DNA of 64,000 nt from Hyphomicrobium nitrativorans NL23 (GCF_000503895.1 NC_022997.1:3227821-3291820); one strand, 5' to 3'; shown: positions 43,620-53,955, counted from the stretch's first letter. Made by a program: numbers and translations. Notes: generated from the letters alone by a model not told the origin.

Positions 43620-45131
43620 ATGACCACGACCCCCGGGGCGTCCGCCGTGGCCGCTTTTCGACAGCTCCCTCACGCTGCATTTGCCCGCCTCCTGATCGCC
43701 ACCGGGCTGCTTCTCGCGGCACTGATCGCTTACGCAGGACCGGCAGCAGCCCAGCGGGGGCCCCAGTCGGTCGCGCCCGTTGCCGAGAAGCTGATCGACG
43801 CCGTCGTCAACATCTCGACGAGCCAGGTCGCGAAAGGCCCGGAAGGCGTGCCGCTGCCGCAGGTGCCAAAGGGATCGCCGTTCGAGGATTTCTTCGAGGA
43901 CTTCTTCAACAAGCGTGGCGGGCGGCCGTCACCTTCGGAACGGAAAGTCTCGTCGCTCGGGTCGGGCTTCGTGATCGACGGCGTCGAGGGGCTCGTCGTC
44001 ACCAACAACCACGTCATCGAGGGAGCGGACGAGATCGTCGTCAATTTCCATGACGGCTCGAAGCTCAAGGTCGACAAGGTGCTCGGCCGCGACACCAAGA
44101 CCGATCTCGCGCTCCTCAAAGTGACGCCGAAGAAGCCGCTCGTGGCGGTGGGCTTCGGATCGTCCGCCAATTTGCGCGTCGGAGACTGGGTGATGGCCAT
44201 CGGCAATCCGTTCGGCCTCGGCGGCTCGGTGACGGTCGGCGTCATTTCGGCCAAGCAGCGCGACATCAACGCGGGCCCCTACGACGATTTCCTGCAGACG
44301 GACGCCTCGATTAACAAGGGCAATTCGGGCGGGCCGCTGTTCAACATGGAGGGCGAAGTCGTTGGCGTGAACACGGCGATCTTCTCGCCGACGGGCGGCT
44401 CCATCGGCATCGGGTTCGCAGTCCCCTCCGACACCGTCACCACCGTGATCAACCAGCTCAAGGAATACGGCGAGGTGCGCCGCGGCTGGCTCGGCGTCAA
44501 GATCCAGTCGATCAGCGAAGACATCGGCGAGAGCCTCGGCCTTCCCGAAAACACGGGCGCGCTGGTTGCCGGCGTCACGCCGGAGAGCCCGGCCGCCCAA
44601 GGCGGTATCGAGCCCGGCGACGTGATCGTGCGCTTCGACGGACAGGACATCACCACCATGCGCGGACTGCCGCGGATCGTCGCTCAGACGCAGATCGGAA
44701 AGTCCGTCGATGTGGAAGTCCTGCGCCAAGGCCAGCGGCAGACGCTGAAAGTCGCGGTGGGACTGCTCGACGAAGGGCAAAGCGCGTCTGCACCGGCGGC
44801 GACGGAAACCATGCCCGAGGCACCGCCTCCGCCGACCACCTCGGTGCTCGGCCTTACGCTGCTGCCGCTCTCCGACGACATGCGTACGCGTTTCGGTTTC
44901 GATCCCAAGATCAGCGGCGCGATCATCACCGAGATCGATCCCGAGAGCCAGGCGGCGACCAAAAACATCCGCGTTGGCGACGTTATCACGGAAGCGCAGC
45001 AGCAGCCGGTGGTGGAGCCTGCCCATGTGGAAGCCGCCGTCGAGCGCGTGAAGAAGGCCGGTGGAAAGAGCGTGCTTCTGCTGGTGGAGGATTCCAAGGG
45101 AGATACGCGCTTCGTCGCCATTCCGTTCTAG
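43620..45131 (+). CDS. Do-family (DegP/MucD-like) periplasmic serine protease
   Basis: Periplasmic protease and chaperone for misfolded envelope proteins. 503 aa from ATG 43620, which has a good site (aaggagc). Signal sequence to about residue 44 (LLIATGLLLAALIAYAGPAAA). Catalytic triad His131 (TNNHVIEG), Asp162 (KTDLALLKV) and Ser236 (NKGNSGGPL). Two PDZ domains follow (GWLGVKIQSISEDIGESLGLP; GLTLLPLSDDMRTRFGF). It lies downstream of hflKC-DUF2065 on the same strand, after 143 bases, in which a ttgaca at 43517 may be a -35 box, so it may have its own promoter. Confidence 0.95.
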   Translation: MTTTPGASAVAAFRQLPHAAFARLLIATGLLLAALIAYAGPAAAQRGPQSVAPVAEKLIDAVVNISTSQVAKGPEGVPLPQVPKGSPFEDFFEDFFNKRGGRPSPSERKVSSLGSGFVIDGVEGLVVTNNHVIEGADEIVVNFHDGSKLKVDKVLGRDTKTDLALLKVTPKKPLVAVGFGSSANLRVGDWVMAIGNPFGLGGSVTVGVISAKQRDINAGPYDDFLQTDASINKGNSGGPLFNMEGEVVGVNTAIFSPTGGSIGIGFAVPSDTVTTVINQLKEYGEVRRGWLGVKIQSISEDIGESLGLPENTGALVAGVTPESPAAQGGIEPGDVIVRFDGQDITTMRGLPRIVAQTQIGKSVDVEVLRQGQRQTLKVAVGLLDEGQSASAPAATETMPEAPPPPTTSVLGLTLLPLSDDMRTRFGFDPKISGAIITEIDPESQAATKNIRVGDVITEAQQQPVVEPAHVEAAVERVKKAGGKSVLLLVEDSKGDTRFVAIPF

Positions 45132-45301
45132 GAGCGTTTCGGGCGGCGTCAGTGGATTCACGCTTCATTGTGCCACGGCTCTACGGCGAGGACTTGCCGA
45201 TAAATTTCAGCAGGATTGGCGCGGTGTGCTTGGCATCGTGCTACAGGTTCATCCGAGGACTGGGACGCTGGACGCCTGATGGGGCCTGAAGTGATCATGG
45301 T
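45132..45301. repeat. Diverged member of the dispersed intergenic repeat family
   Basis: The gap before psd opens with ggagcgtttc and a ggattcacgcttc at 45152-45164, and ends with ctgaagtgatcatggtcta at 45286-45304, matching in order the two ends of copy B (gattcacgcttcgg and ccgaagcgatcatggtcta). The middle is not alignable by eye. No gene in it. Confidence 0.45.
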
Positions 45302-45324
45302 CTAGGGTCTTTGAGGAGGACACT

Positions 45325-46038
45325 GTGTCCGATCGCCATTCTTTGCTCGATACGATCACCGACACGCTCGCGCCCGTCCATCGCGACGGGCACAAGTTCG
45401 TCGCCATCGGGCTCATCGCCACGCTCGTGTTCTTCTTCGTCTGGCCACCCCTCGGCTGGATCGGCGCGCTGATCACGGCTTGGATCATCTACTTCTTCCG
45501 CGATCCCGACCGCGTGACGCCGCTTCGCGACGGTTTGATCGTGGCGCCCGCCGACGGCAGGGTTTCGCTGATCGAAAAGGTGCGTCCGCCCATCGAACTC
45601 GGGCTTGGCGAGGAAGAGCGGGTGCGCGTCTCCATCTTCCTCTCTGTTTTCGACGTTCACATCCAGCGCGCCCCGCTCGCGGGCCGCATCGCACGCTCGA
45701 TCTACGTGCCGGGCGCGTTCCTCAATGCCGAACTGGACAAGGCGTCCGAGGAAAACGAGCGGCGCACCATCGTCATCGAGACGGCCTCGGGTCTATCCGT
45801 CGCGGTCGTCCAGATCGCGGGCCTGGTGGCGCGGCGCATCGTGACGTTCGTTGCCGAAGGCGACAGCATCGGTGTCGGCGAGCGGTTCGGTCTTATCCGG
45901 TTCGGATCGCGGGTCGACACGTACCTGCCGCCCGGCGCTTTCCCGGCGGTTGCCGTCGGCCAGCGTGCCATCGGCGGAGAGACCGTGCTGGCCGATCTCC
46001 GGTCTGTGGAGCCCGAGCGGGAAGCGCGCCGTCACTAA
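45325..46038 (+). CDS. psd: Phosphatidylserine decarboxylase, short pyruvoyl type
   Basis: Converts phosphatidylserine to phosphatidylethanolamine at the inner membrane. 237 aa, the short PSD-A form. N-terminal membrane helix(es) (FVAIGLIATLVFFFVWPPLGWIGALI), then FFRDPDRV, VAPADGRV, FLSVFDVHIQRAP and the self-cleavage site RFGSRVD, where Ser195 becomes the pyruvoyl group. The start is a GTG with a strong gaggagga site. pssA follows 63 bases later and makes the substrate. Confidence 0.95.
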   Translation: MSDRHSLLDTITDTLAPVHRDGHKFVAIGLIATLVFFFVWPPLGWIGALITAWIIYFFRDPDRVTPLRDGLIVAPADGRVSLIEKVRPPIELGLGEEERVRVSIFLSVFDVHIQRAPLAGRIARSIYVPGAFLNAELDKASEENERRTIVIETASGLSVAVVQIAGLVARRIVTFVAEGDSIGVGERFGLIRFGSRVDTYLPPGAFPAVAVGQRAIGGETVLADLRSVEPEREARRH

Positions 46039-46101
46039 TAGGGGCGATTTGCGCGACGGCGCCGGGCTAAGAAAAGTGCAGCCCTGAACAGGAGGCGTGG
46101 C

Positions 46102-47031
46102 ATGGACCCCATCGTTCCGCAGCTCGAAAAAGAGACGCGGCGCAGGCGCAGGCGGCGCATGTTCGATCATGCCCGCATCCCCGTGCGCATGATGGTGCCC
46201 AACCTGTTCACGCTCGTCGGGCTTTGTGCGGGCCTCACCTCCATTCGCATGTCGATCGAGGGCCGCTACGACTTCGCGCTTGCGGCCATCGTGTTCGCAG
46301 CTCTCCTCGACGGCCTCGACGGACGCGTTGCACGCCTGCTGAAAGCCTCGTCTCGTTTCGGCGCCGAGCTCGACAGCCTCGCGGACTTCGTCAATTTCGG
46401 CGTCGCACCCGCCATCATGATTTTTACGTGGGGGCTTGGCGGGCATCGCAGCCTGGGGTGGATCGCGGTGATGCTGTTCGCGCTCGCCTCCGCGCTGCGT
46501 CTCGCACGCTTCAATGCCTCGCTCGAAGACGACAAGCCCAAATGGCAGGGCGACTTTTTCTCCGGCATGCCCACTCCGGCCGCGGCTATCGTGGTGCTGC
46601 TTCCGATCTACCTCGCTCAGCTCGGGCTTGATCTCAGAGAGTCGCCGCTCCTGCTGAACCTCGTGCTCGCCTACACGATGGTGATCGGTGTCATGATGGT
46701 GTCGAACATTCCGACCTATTCGGGCAAGCTGCTCGGCGAGCGGATCGGGCGTGAATGGGTGCTGCCGATCTTCATTCTCGTCATGCTGGCGCTGGCCTGC
46801 CTCGTGACCTACCCTTACGCGACGCTCGCCATCGCCTCGATCGTCTATCTCGGTTTCATTCCGTGGACGCTTCAACGCTATCGGCAGCTCGAACGCCTTC
46901 ACGCGCCGTCAATGCCTGCCGCTCCACCCAGCGCAGACGCCGAACCGGCGAACGCGGCCGATACGCCGGACACATCGAATGCGGAGCCGTCGCGCGTGAT
47001 CGAAATCCGGCCGAGCGAGCAGAAACGCTGA
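46102..47031 (+). CDS. pssA: CDP-diacylglycerol-serine O-phosphatidyltransferase
   Basis: Makes phosphatidylserine from CDP-diacylglycerol and serine. 309 aa, multi-pass. The CDP-alcohol phosphotransferase motif is complete: LLDGLDGRVARLLKASSRFGAELDSLAD. Before it is PNLFTLVGLCAGLTSI. The C-terminal 50 residues are Ala/Pro-rich and probably disordered. AGGAGG site eight bases before ATG 46102. It forms the phosphatidylethanolamine pathway with psd upstream. Confidence 0.96.
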   Translation: MDPIVPQLEKETRRRRRRRMFDHARIPVRMMVPNLFTLVGLCAGLTSIRMSIEGRYDFALAAIVFAALLDGLDGRVARLLKASSRFGAELDSLADFVNFGVAPAIMIFTWGLGGHRSLGWIAVMLFALASALRLARFNASLEDDKPKWQGDFFSGMPTPAAAIVVLLPIYLAQLGLDLRESPLLLNLVLAYTMVIGVMMVSNIPTYSGKLLGERIGREWVLPIFILVMLALACLVTYPYATLAIASIVYLGFIPWTLQRYRQLERLHAPSMPAAPPSADAEPANAADTPDTSNAEPSRVIEIRPSEQKR

Positions 47032-47210
47032 ACGCTTCCAGTTGGTTTGGGACCTGACGTTATCACGGCGACGCGGCATTCGTGGCAAGCCTGCACCGGC
47101 CGATCGCTCCTTGTACAGCCGCGCCCAAAACGCCGGGACAGCTCCGCCGTTTTCGCTTAAAGTCCGCCCCGCTCGACATGTGTAGTGCGTAGATTGAGGG
47201 GGCATGCGTC

Positions 47211-49013
47211 ATGGCCGAAGCCGTATCGAGAGCGTCCGGGAGCTTCAGGCGCGGGATCGAATACATTCTCGGGCGCAACACGCTGATCGGTATCGCGTCG
47301 CTCGCGCTGCTCGCCATTTCCGGCTATGCGACCTGGCACGGGATGCGCGACTTCATCATCGGCGTCTCGGCAACGCCCACGCAGCCCACAACCGCGCCGC
47401 TCACCATCTCCACCGACGCGCTCGTGATCGCCGTCGTGGTGACGCTCACGTTCCTCATGTGGCTGATGCTGCGCGAGACCTTCGGCGGCTGGCGCGAATT
47501 CCGAAATCGCGTCATCACCTTCATTCTCTACGTCTTCCTCGCGATCTGGTCGATCGGCTTCGGCTACGGCTTCTGGTGGGCGCTGATCTCGGGCGAAGAA
47601 GCCACCCGCACGGGCCTTGCCGGCCTGCAGGAGGACGCGCGCGACGCCAGCGCGGTGATCGCTGCGCGGCTCGATGCCGTGCGGTCCCAGCTCGACAGCG
47701 TCGTTTCCTGGTCCGAGAGCCAAATGGCGCGGGAGGAAACGAGCGGGGGAAGCTGCGGCACCCCTTCGGGCGCAGGCCGGGGGCCGCTCTACAACGCGCG
47801 GCGCAGCGTGCGCGACGGCGTGGCGACATTGCGCGACGGCATGACCCGCTCATGGCTCGAACCCGTGCAGGCGGAAGTCGAGCAGCTTCGTGCCAGCGCT
47901 TCGCTGCTCGAAGGCGGCACTGTCGAGGAGCGGCAGCGCGCGTTCGAGGCGCGCGCCTCCGAAATCCGCGGCTCGGCGCGCAACATCGCAGCCCGCTCGA
48001 ACGAACTCGGCAAGGCGACAGCCGCAGAGATGCGGGCATTGGCGGAGACGGTGTCGGTCTCGCCCGGGCAGCCCGGCTTCTCCTGTTACGATCCGACACT
48101 CGCCCAGCGGCTCACGCAGGCGGCGGGCCAGGCCGATCAACCCGCCGAGGTCATGCTGCGCGATGCGGCGTTCAGCGAAGGCCCAGCCGGCGTCGCCAAT
48201 GCCGTCAAGAACCTCTGGACGAACATCGGCACGTATACGGGAAGCCTCGTCCGCTTCGTGTTCACGTGGGGCAACCCCGGCGAGAGCACGACCGACACGG
48301 GTCAACCGATCACCGGGCGCGACCTGATCGCGCTGCTCGCCTCCATCGGTATCGATCTCGGCATTCTCGTGCTTGCGATCCTCAATCCGCCGCTCGCGCG
48401 CCCCGAGATGCCGCGCGACTTGCGGCGGCAGATCCGGTCCGCCGTCGACACGGCCATCGCGCGCGCGCCAAGCGAAGATATCGAATGGGTGCGCCGTCAC
48501 TTCATCTATCACCGGACGGCATCGTATCTGGTCATTCCAAACCTCTACGGGGCCGATCCGAAAGACCATGTCGAATCCGCCAAGGCGCTGGCGATGAACC
48601 AGCTCGCGGGCGTGCTCGACGATCTCGATCTCATCGAGTGGCCGTCGCCGGGCTGGCCCAAATCCTGGGACAGGCAGCTCATCAAAGGCGATCTCAAAAA
48701 ACTGCGCGACGAAGAGACCGAAGGCAGCGATACGGATCTCTCCGAGATCCGGAAGAGCTGGATCGCGAAGCGCCGCGCGAAGAACGCGGATCTCGTGCTG
48801 AGCGAAAAAGATGCGGCGTTCGAGACGGCCGATCCGTTGCGCAATCACGGGCTTTTCTCGAAGGCGGAGCGCGCACTCGAAATCGCGGGGTGGAGCGAAT
48901 CCGCGCGGCGCGACATCGAGGTCTATCGCCTTGTCGATACGGAGGGGCTGACGCCGATCCTTGGCGTGCTCAACGACAACGATAGCGGCGAGGCGCCGAA
49001 CGTCAGCGGTTGA
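47211..49013 (+). CDS. Uncharacterised multi-pass membrane protein with coiled-coil region
   Basis: 600 aa, four likely membrane helices: near 24-44, 69-89, 102-128 (VITFILYVFLAIWSIGFGYGFWW) and 366-390 (DLIALLASIGIDLGILVLAIL). Between helices 3 and 4 lies a 230-residue segment, mostly helical (RLDAVRSQLDSVVSWSESQM; QAEVEQLRASASLLEGGTVEERQRAFEARASEIRG) with two cysteines (GGSCGTP, GFSCYDP), probably periplasmic. The C-terminal 210 residues are charged and soluble (IEWVRRHFIYHRTASYLVIPNLYGADPKDH). No family recognised. Its stop overlaps by 11 bases with the convergent HerA-like gene, hinting at a shared, maybe conserved, locus. Confidence 0.75.
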   Translation: MAEAVSRASGSFRRGIEYILGRNTLIGIASLALLAISGYATWHGMRDFIIGVSATPTQPTTAPLTISTDALVIAVVVTLTFLMWLMLRETFGGWREFRNRVITFILYVFLAIWSIGFGYGFWWALISGEEATRTGLAGLQEDARDASAVIAARLDAVRSQLDSVVSWSESQMAREETSGGSCGTPSGAGRGPLYNARRSVRDGVATLRDGMTRSWLEPVQAEVEQLRASASLLEGGTVEERQRAFEARASEIRGSARNIAARSNELGKATAAEMRALAETVSVSPGQPGFSCYDPTLAQRLTQAAGQADQPAEVMLRDAAFSEGPAGVANAVKNLWTNIGTYTGSLVRFVFTWGNPGESTTDTGQPITGRDLIALLASIGIDLGILVLAILNPPLARPEMPRDLRRQIRSAVDTAIARAPSEDIEWVRRHFIYHRTASYLVIPNLYGADPKDHVESAKALAMNQLAGVLDDLDLIEWPSPGWPKSWDRQLIKGDLKKLRDEETEGSDTDLSEIRKSWIAKRRAKNADLVLSEKDAAFETADPLRNHGLFSKAERALEIAGWSESARRDIEVYRLVDTEGLTPILGVLNDNDSGEAPNVSG

Positions 49014-51155
49014 GAGGCCTCAACAGGCGTTCACGCAGGGCGTGGCGCGGATTGGCCGGCGCCGGATCCGACGGTGGCAGCGGCGGGGGCGTGCCGGCTG
49101 CGCCCGATGCCGGCGGTGCGTCTCGGCGCGGCTGAAGCGGAGACGGATGGAGCGGCGGCGGCTGCATCGGCGGATGCGGCTCGGTTCCGTAGGCACGGCG
49201 CGGAATATCGCCTTGCGGCAGCGGCCGGCGCACAAGAGGCTCGCGTTGAGGAGGGGACGCCTCGGCGGGCGTGCTCCGTTCGGGCGACCGCGCACGACGG
49301 TGATCCGGCTCCGCCATCGGCGGCTCGCCATAGCTCTCGGCACTATAAGCATCGTCAGAGGCCGGGCGTTGCGGGGCCGACCCTTCTGGACCCGGCCGTT
49401 CGAGGGCACCGTCCTGACGGCGGACCAGCCCTGACGACGGGGCGAAATTGACGGCTTCGGCAAAGAGTTGAGCTTGGAACGCGGGATCGAGCTGGCCGCA
49501 CACACCGGCGGCGCGCCAGCGCTCGACGACGGCATCGAGGAAGGCTTCGTCGCCGAGCGACTCCTGCCACTTCTCCGAGAAGCGCGCCGTGGTGGAGCGG
49601 GGCAGAGCATGCGGCGGCAGTTCGTCGAAGCGGATGCGGACAGGGATCGGCACGCCGTCGCCGAACGCAATGGCTTCACGCGCGCCGAGGGCGGGCAGAA
49701 ACTCGATAAGGCCCGTGCCGGTATCGGACACGGCCGATGTCACGATCTCCTGGTCGCGATCGTTCGACATGCGGAGCGCGAAAACGGTGTTGCACTGGGA
49801 CAGGATGGTCGGGTCGATTTCGGCCGGGCGCTGCGTCACGATGCACAGCGAGCATCCGTACTTGCGGCCTTCCTTTGCAATCTTCGCCAACGCCCGCTTG
49901 CATGGCTCGAAGCCCATTTCCGGATTGAGCGGCACGTAGCGATGCGCCTCTTCGCAGACGACGGTCACGGGGATCTTTCCGTCGCCCCAGAGTGCGAAAT
50001 CGAAAGCCATGCGGCAAAGCACGGACACGACGACATTGACGACTTCGGGCGGCAGGCCCGTGAGTTCGAGGATGGTGATGGGTTTGCCGTTCACCGGCAC
50101 GCGGAATACGCGCGACAGGATCTGCGCCATGCCGTCGTACACGGTGACGGAGCCGAACATGAACGCGTAGCGGCCGTCCTGCGAAAACGTCTCGATGCGC
50201 GTCTTGAGCTGGCGATAGGGCGCGAGATCGCGACGGTTTTCGAGCTTTCCCATGCGCTCGTCGATGAGGTTCGTGAGATCGGAGATACGATAGGGAACGG
50301 GGTGTCGACCGTGAACTTGCTGCCGTCGAGGCCCGTCTTGCGGATTTTCTGCTGATCGTTGTTGCGGCCTGCGTTATAGCGGGCTTTGGCAAGGGGAATC
50401 AGATCCTGGAGAATCTCGATCTCCACCTTGCGGTCGCTATCGCCGACGAGCACCTCGACGGCTTCCTCGAAGTTCAACAGCCATAGCGGAAGCTGGAGCG
50501 TGCGCGGCGAGATCACCTCTGCGCGATCACCGAAGGCCGTCGCATATTCGTTGTGAGGATCGAGCAGCACGATATGTGCGTTCGGATTTTTCTCCAGGAT
50601 GGCGCGCAAAATCAGTGCCGTGGAGCAGGATTTTCCGGTGCCCGTCGTGCCCAGGATCGCGAAGTGCTTTCCGAGCAGATCGTCGACGCGGATCATTGCC
50701 GGGATCGAGCTATCCTGGCGGATCGTGCCGACACGCACACAATTCTCGTTGTTGCCGGCATATGTGAGCTTGAGCTCGAACTGCGTCGCAAAGCGCACGC
50801 GGTCGCCCAGCGTCGGATAGGTCGTCGTTCCGCGATGAAAGGTCAGCGGACGCCCGTCCGGGCCCTTGGTCAACTCGCCGACGAGGCCAAGCTCGGCGAT
50901 GCGGATTTCCTGCTCGGTGCCGTGCGCGGGTACGGGCACGCTCAGCGCCGAGACGGTGGCGAGGACCGTGGTGCGGCCGGTGTCGATGGCCAGCAGCGTG
51001 CCCATCTCCGGGCGATCGGCCTGGTTTTTCGGATCGTTCTCGTGCGTGACATCGAGCAAAAGGATGGCCTTCGAGCCCGTTACGGACGCGATGCGGCCAA
51101 TGGATCGTGGCAGCACGTGGTACTGAGGCTCTTTAGGGACGACTGCCGACTGCAT
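49003..51155 (-). pseudogene. HerA-like (DUF87) ATPase, broken by a -1 frameshift
   Basis: Two overlapping frames make one HerA/FtsK-like hexameric ATPase. The N-terminal part (51155 to about 50292, residues 1-288) has a HAS-barrel-like beta region and Walker A GTTGTGKS (169-176), with HIVLLDPHNEYA after it. The C-terminal part (about 50292-49003) holds the rest: YRISDLTNLIDERMG, FMFGSVTVYDG, Walker B-like VTVVCEEAHRYVP, IVTQRPAEIDPTILSQC, then a Pro-rich tail. The frames meet inside VDTPFP|YRISDL at 50292-50295, where one C (G on the plus strand) seems missing from a short run. Sequencing error, true mutation and programmed slippage are all open. Such stand-alone HerA-like ATPases are common in Hyphomicrobiales. 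Confidence 0.85.
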
Positions 51156-51164
51156 GACTCTGGC

Positions 51165-52064
51165 CTAGTAATTTGCCGGGTGGATTGCCGCGCCCTGCCC
51201 GAAAACGGCGTCGCGAGCTTCCACCGGAGACATCTGGTGCGCCGGCGGGAGGAGGATCGTCACGTCGGTCCCCTTCTGCTTGACGCTGGTGATGTGGAAT
51301 TCGCCGCCGTGAAGCTCGACGAGCGATTTGGCGATGGGAAGACCCAAGCCGGTGCCTTCGCGCCAGCGCGTGCGCGCGCCATCCACCTGGCCGAAAGGCT
51401 CGACGGAGACACGGATCTCGTCCTCCGTCATGCCGACGCCCGTGTCACGGATGACGATCATGACGCCCGAGTCGCCACGTTCGAGCGCTTCGATGGTGAC
51501 GGCCCCACCGCGGGGCGTGAACTTCACGGCATTGGAGATCAGGTTGGAAAAGACCTGCGCGAGCTTCGTATCGTCGCCGCGCACGAGGGGGAGCGAAAAG
51601 GCCAGCTTCAGCGAGATCGTGACGCCCGCTGCTTCGGCAGCAGCCTCGGCCTCGGCAACGCAATCGCGGAGCACGGCCGCGACATCGATCTCGAACGCAT
51701 CGAGCGCATAGGTGCCGCTCTGGATCTTCGAAATATCGAGAATGCCGTTGATGACCGCCAGCAGATGACGCGCGGAATCCTGGATGAGGCCGGCGTACTG
51801 GACGATATCCTCGTCCGACAGCCTGCGCTCGCCATGCTCTTTCAACAACTTGGAGAAGCCGAGCACCGTATTGAGCGGCGTGCGCAGCTCATGGCTCATG
51901 TTCGAGACGAACTCGGATTTGACGCGCGTGGCAAGCTCGGCCTCGACGCGTGCCTTGCGTTCGGCGACGCGCGTACGCTGCCGGAGCACCGCATCGCCGA
52001 TCAGCGTCGCATACTCCTGCATGAGCGTGTTCGTTTTACTCGTACCAAGGCCGTCAGTACGCAT
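51165..52064 (-). CDS. Soluble sensor histidine kinase
   Basis: A 299-residue cytosolic histidine kinase with no recognisable input domain. After a short coiled-coil (VLRQRTRVAERKARVEAEL) come the H-box SNMSHELRTPLN (His58), N-box FSNLISNAVKFTPRGG, G1 RDTGVGM, F EPFGQVD and G2 EGTGLGLPIAKSLVELHGG. All residues needed for activity are present. It starts 9 bases upstream of the HerA-like gene on the same strand, so the two may be co-transcribed. No cognate regulator is next to it; a phosphorelay partner elsewhere is likely. Confidence 0.9.
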   Translation of the reverse strand: MRTDGLGTSKTNTLMQEYATLIGDAVLRQRTRVAERKARVEAELATRVKSEFVSNMSHELRTPLNTVLGFSKLLKEHGERRLSDEDIVQYAGLIQDSARHLLAVINGILDISKIQSGTYALDAFEIDVAAVLRDCVAEAEAAAEAAGVTISLKLAFSLPLVRGDDTKLAQVFSNLISNAVKFTPRGGAVTIEALERGDSGVMIVIRDTGVGMTEDEIRVSVEPFGQVDGARTRWREGTGLGLPIAKSLVELHGGEFHITSVKQKGTDVTILLPPAHQMSPVEARDAVFGQGAAIHPANY

Positions 52065-52250
52065 GGTGGATTAACGCTGAAACCTCTACTTGGCTGCAAC
52101 AGTAGAGCTCAATAAATAAGACGTGGTTAATCCGTCATATTTTGCTTGAAGAGATCTTAAACATTGCTCTGAGGCTGGGCGGCACCGTTGTTTTCGGCCA
52201 CGGTTTGGGCTTTGATGCCCCAAAGACGAGGGGCGAGGGGGCTCAGACAC

Positions 52251-53318
52251 ATGGACCGGCGCAAGTTTCTGATCTCGACGGGCGGCGTTGCGGTTGCAGC
52301 AGCTGCCTCAACAGCCGGCGCAGAGGCGGCTGCGTGGATTTCGAGCCCGGGTCCCGTGCCCGAGGGGGCCATCGTGCTCCGGCTCGCGATGCCCTGGAAA
52401 GACCGTCCGCAAGGCCCTGCCGAAAGCGCGCGACGTCTCGCGCAGCGGTTCCAGGCGATGACAGGCGGGCGTTATCATCTCCAAATCGCCGCCTCGGCCG
52501 GCGACGCGGATCTCCTTCACGCAAGCCCCCACGACATCGCCCATCATCACCCCGCGTTCTCGTATTTTGCGGGCCTCCCAGGGTCAGCCGGCCTCGCGGC
52601 CAGCGATTTCGCTCATTGGCTGACAGTGGGCGGGGGACAGATGCTCTGGGACGACCTTGCGGCGGACTATGGCTGGAAGCCGCTGCTCGCGGGGCATCTG
52701 GGAGATGCGCCTCCGCTGTGGTCGCGGGCTCCCATCACGCGCCTTTCCGACATTGCCGGCGCGCCTCTCGCCGTCGCCGGCCTCGGTGCTGACGCCGCGC
52801 GGGCCCTGGGTGCGGAGGTTCAGCCGCTCGGCCCGGACGCCGCGATCCGCGCGCTCGGAGACGGTACGGTCCACGCCGCAGAGACCGGCGGTCTGCTGAC
52901 CAGCCTCGGGCTCGGCGTGGCGCGCGTCGCCAAACATGCGACGGGCCACGGTCTCACAGGTCGCGGGACGGCTCTCGGTCTTCACGTGCGCCTCGATGTC
53001 TGGGACCGCATTGCCCCCGAAGACCAGGCCATTCTCGCAGCCGCGGCGGAGCAAGAGTTCCACGCTTCGGTTGCGGAAGACCGCGCTCACGAACGTCTCG
53101 CTCGGCAGACGCTCGAAACGGCGTTCGGCGTCACGTTCGCGGCGTGGCCTGCTGACATTGCTGGCGCGCTCGATCGGGTTGCGGAAGCCACCGTCGCACA
53201 CGTAGCTGGATACGATACGCGCAGCGCGCGCATCGATCAGAGCTATATGGCGTTCCGCAGCGCGGTTTCGGGTTCCGCCGCGCCGCGGCGCCATTCCGTC
53301 GCCGGCGCTATTTCTTGA
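52251..53318 (+). CDS. Tat-exported TRAP-type substrate-binding protein
   Basis: Periplasmic solute-binding protein of DctP/TakP build, 355 aa. It opens with a twin-arginine signal ([19 protein letters not shown]), then [34 protein letters not shown] and IADLSD-like [12 protein letters not shown], typical of TRAP receptors. The family Arg in the binding site is not obvious, and no DctQ/DctM membrane genes are near, so it is an orphan. ATG 52251 is fixed by the RR signal. It ends with an 11-base overlap with convergent mscL. Confidence 0.75.
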   Translation: MDRRKFLISTGGVAVAAAASTAGAEAAAWISSPGPVPEGAIVLRLAMPWKDRPQGPAESARRLAQRFQAMTGGRYHLQIAASAGDADLLHASPHDIAHHHPAFSYFAGLPGSAGLAASDFAHWLTVGGGQMLWDDLAADYGWKPLLAGHLGDAPPLWSRAPITRLSDIAGAPLAVAGLGADAARALGAEVQPLGPDAAIRALGDGTVHAAETGGLLTSLGLGVARVAKHATGHGLTGRGTALGLHVRLDVWDRIAPEDQAILAAAAEQEFHASVAEDRAHERLARQTLETAFGVTFAAWPADIAGALDRVAEATVAHVAGYDTRSARIDQSYMAFRSAVSGSAAPRRHSVAGAIS

Positions 53319-53694
53319 CCAGCGCGTCGCGGATCTCGCGCAGATAGACTTCGGACGGCGGGGGCGGCGCAGCCTCGACGGCCTTCGGCTTGTGCAGCTT
53401 GTTGATGACGCGGATCAGAAGGAAAATAGCCGCTGCCGTGATCAGGAACGTGAAGACCGCGTTCAGGAAGAGGCCATACTTGATTTCCACGCCGTCGCCG
53501 GTTGGGGTCGGCAACGTGATTGCGAGCGCGCTGAAATCCACGCCCGCGAGCACATAGCCGATCGGCGGCATGATGATGTTATCGACCAGCGTCGCGACGA
53601 TGGGTGAGAATGCGGCACCGATGATCACGCCAACGGCGAGATCTATCACATTGCCACGCATTGCAAATTCTCTGAACTCGGTCAGTATCGACAT
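53308..53694 (-). CDS. mscL: Large-conductance mechanosensitive channel
   Basis: Osmotic safety valve, homopentamer in the inner membrane. 128 aa with the signature [40 protein letters not shown] in TM1, TM2 [18 protein letters not shown] and a C-terminal helix [13 protein letters not shown]. Start [10 protein letters not shown] is standard. Confidence 0.97.
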   Translation of the reverse strand: MSILTEFREFAMRGNVIDLAVGVIIGAAFSPIVATLVDNIIMPPIGYVLAGVDFSALAITLPTPTGDGVEIKYGLFLNAVFTFLITAAAIFLLIRVINKLHKPKAVEAAPPPPSEVYLREIRDALVKK

Positions 53695-53955
53695 GGTAGG
53701 ATTCCCCTGGTCATTCCGTAAGCCCGACTCATCCGAGCCGGCGCGGCGATGCTAGGTGAGCCAACGTTGGCAAGCAATTGCGCCGGGGCCGGGCTCCGGG
53801 GGATCAGGGCACGGGGATGCGGCTCGCCTCATTGGAACCATAACTGCGCCGCACCTCATGGTTCGGTCACGAGCCTTGCCCGGAACCGGGATATCGTCCC
53901 TGGGAGGCGCACGACGCCTCATGACAGAATTTGAGACAGAAGTTCGGAGGTCGTC

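Noticed and set aside
47204-48985. Arg-rich 593-codon frame overlapping the four-helix membrane protein gene
   Set aside because: Same strand, other phase; the frame 47211-49013 has clean membrane helices and normal codon use.
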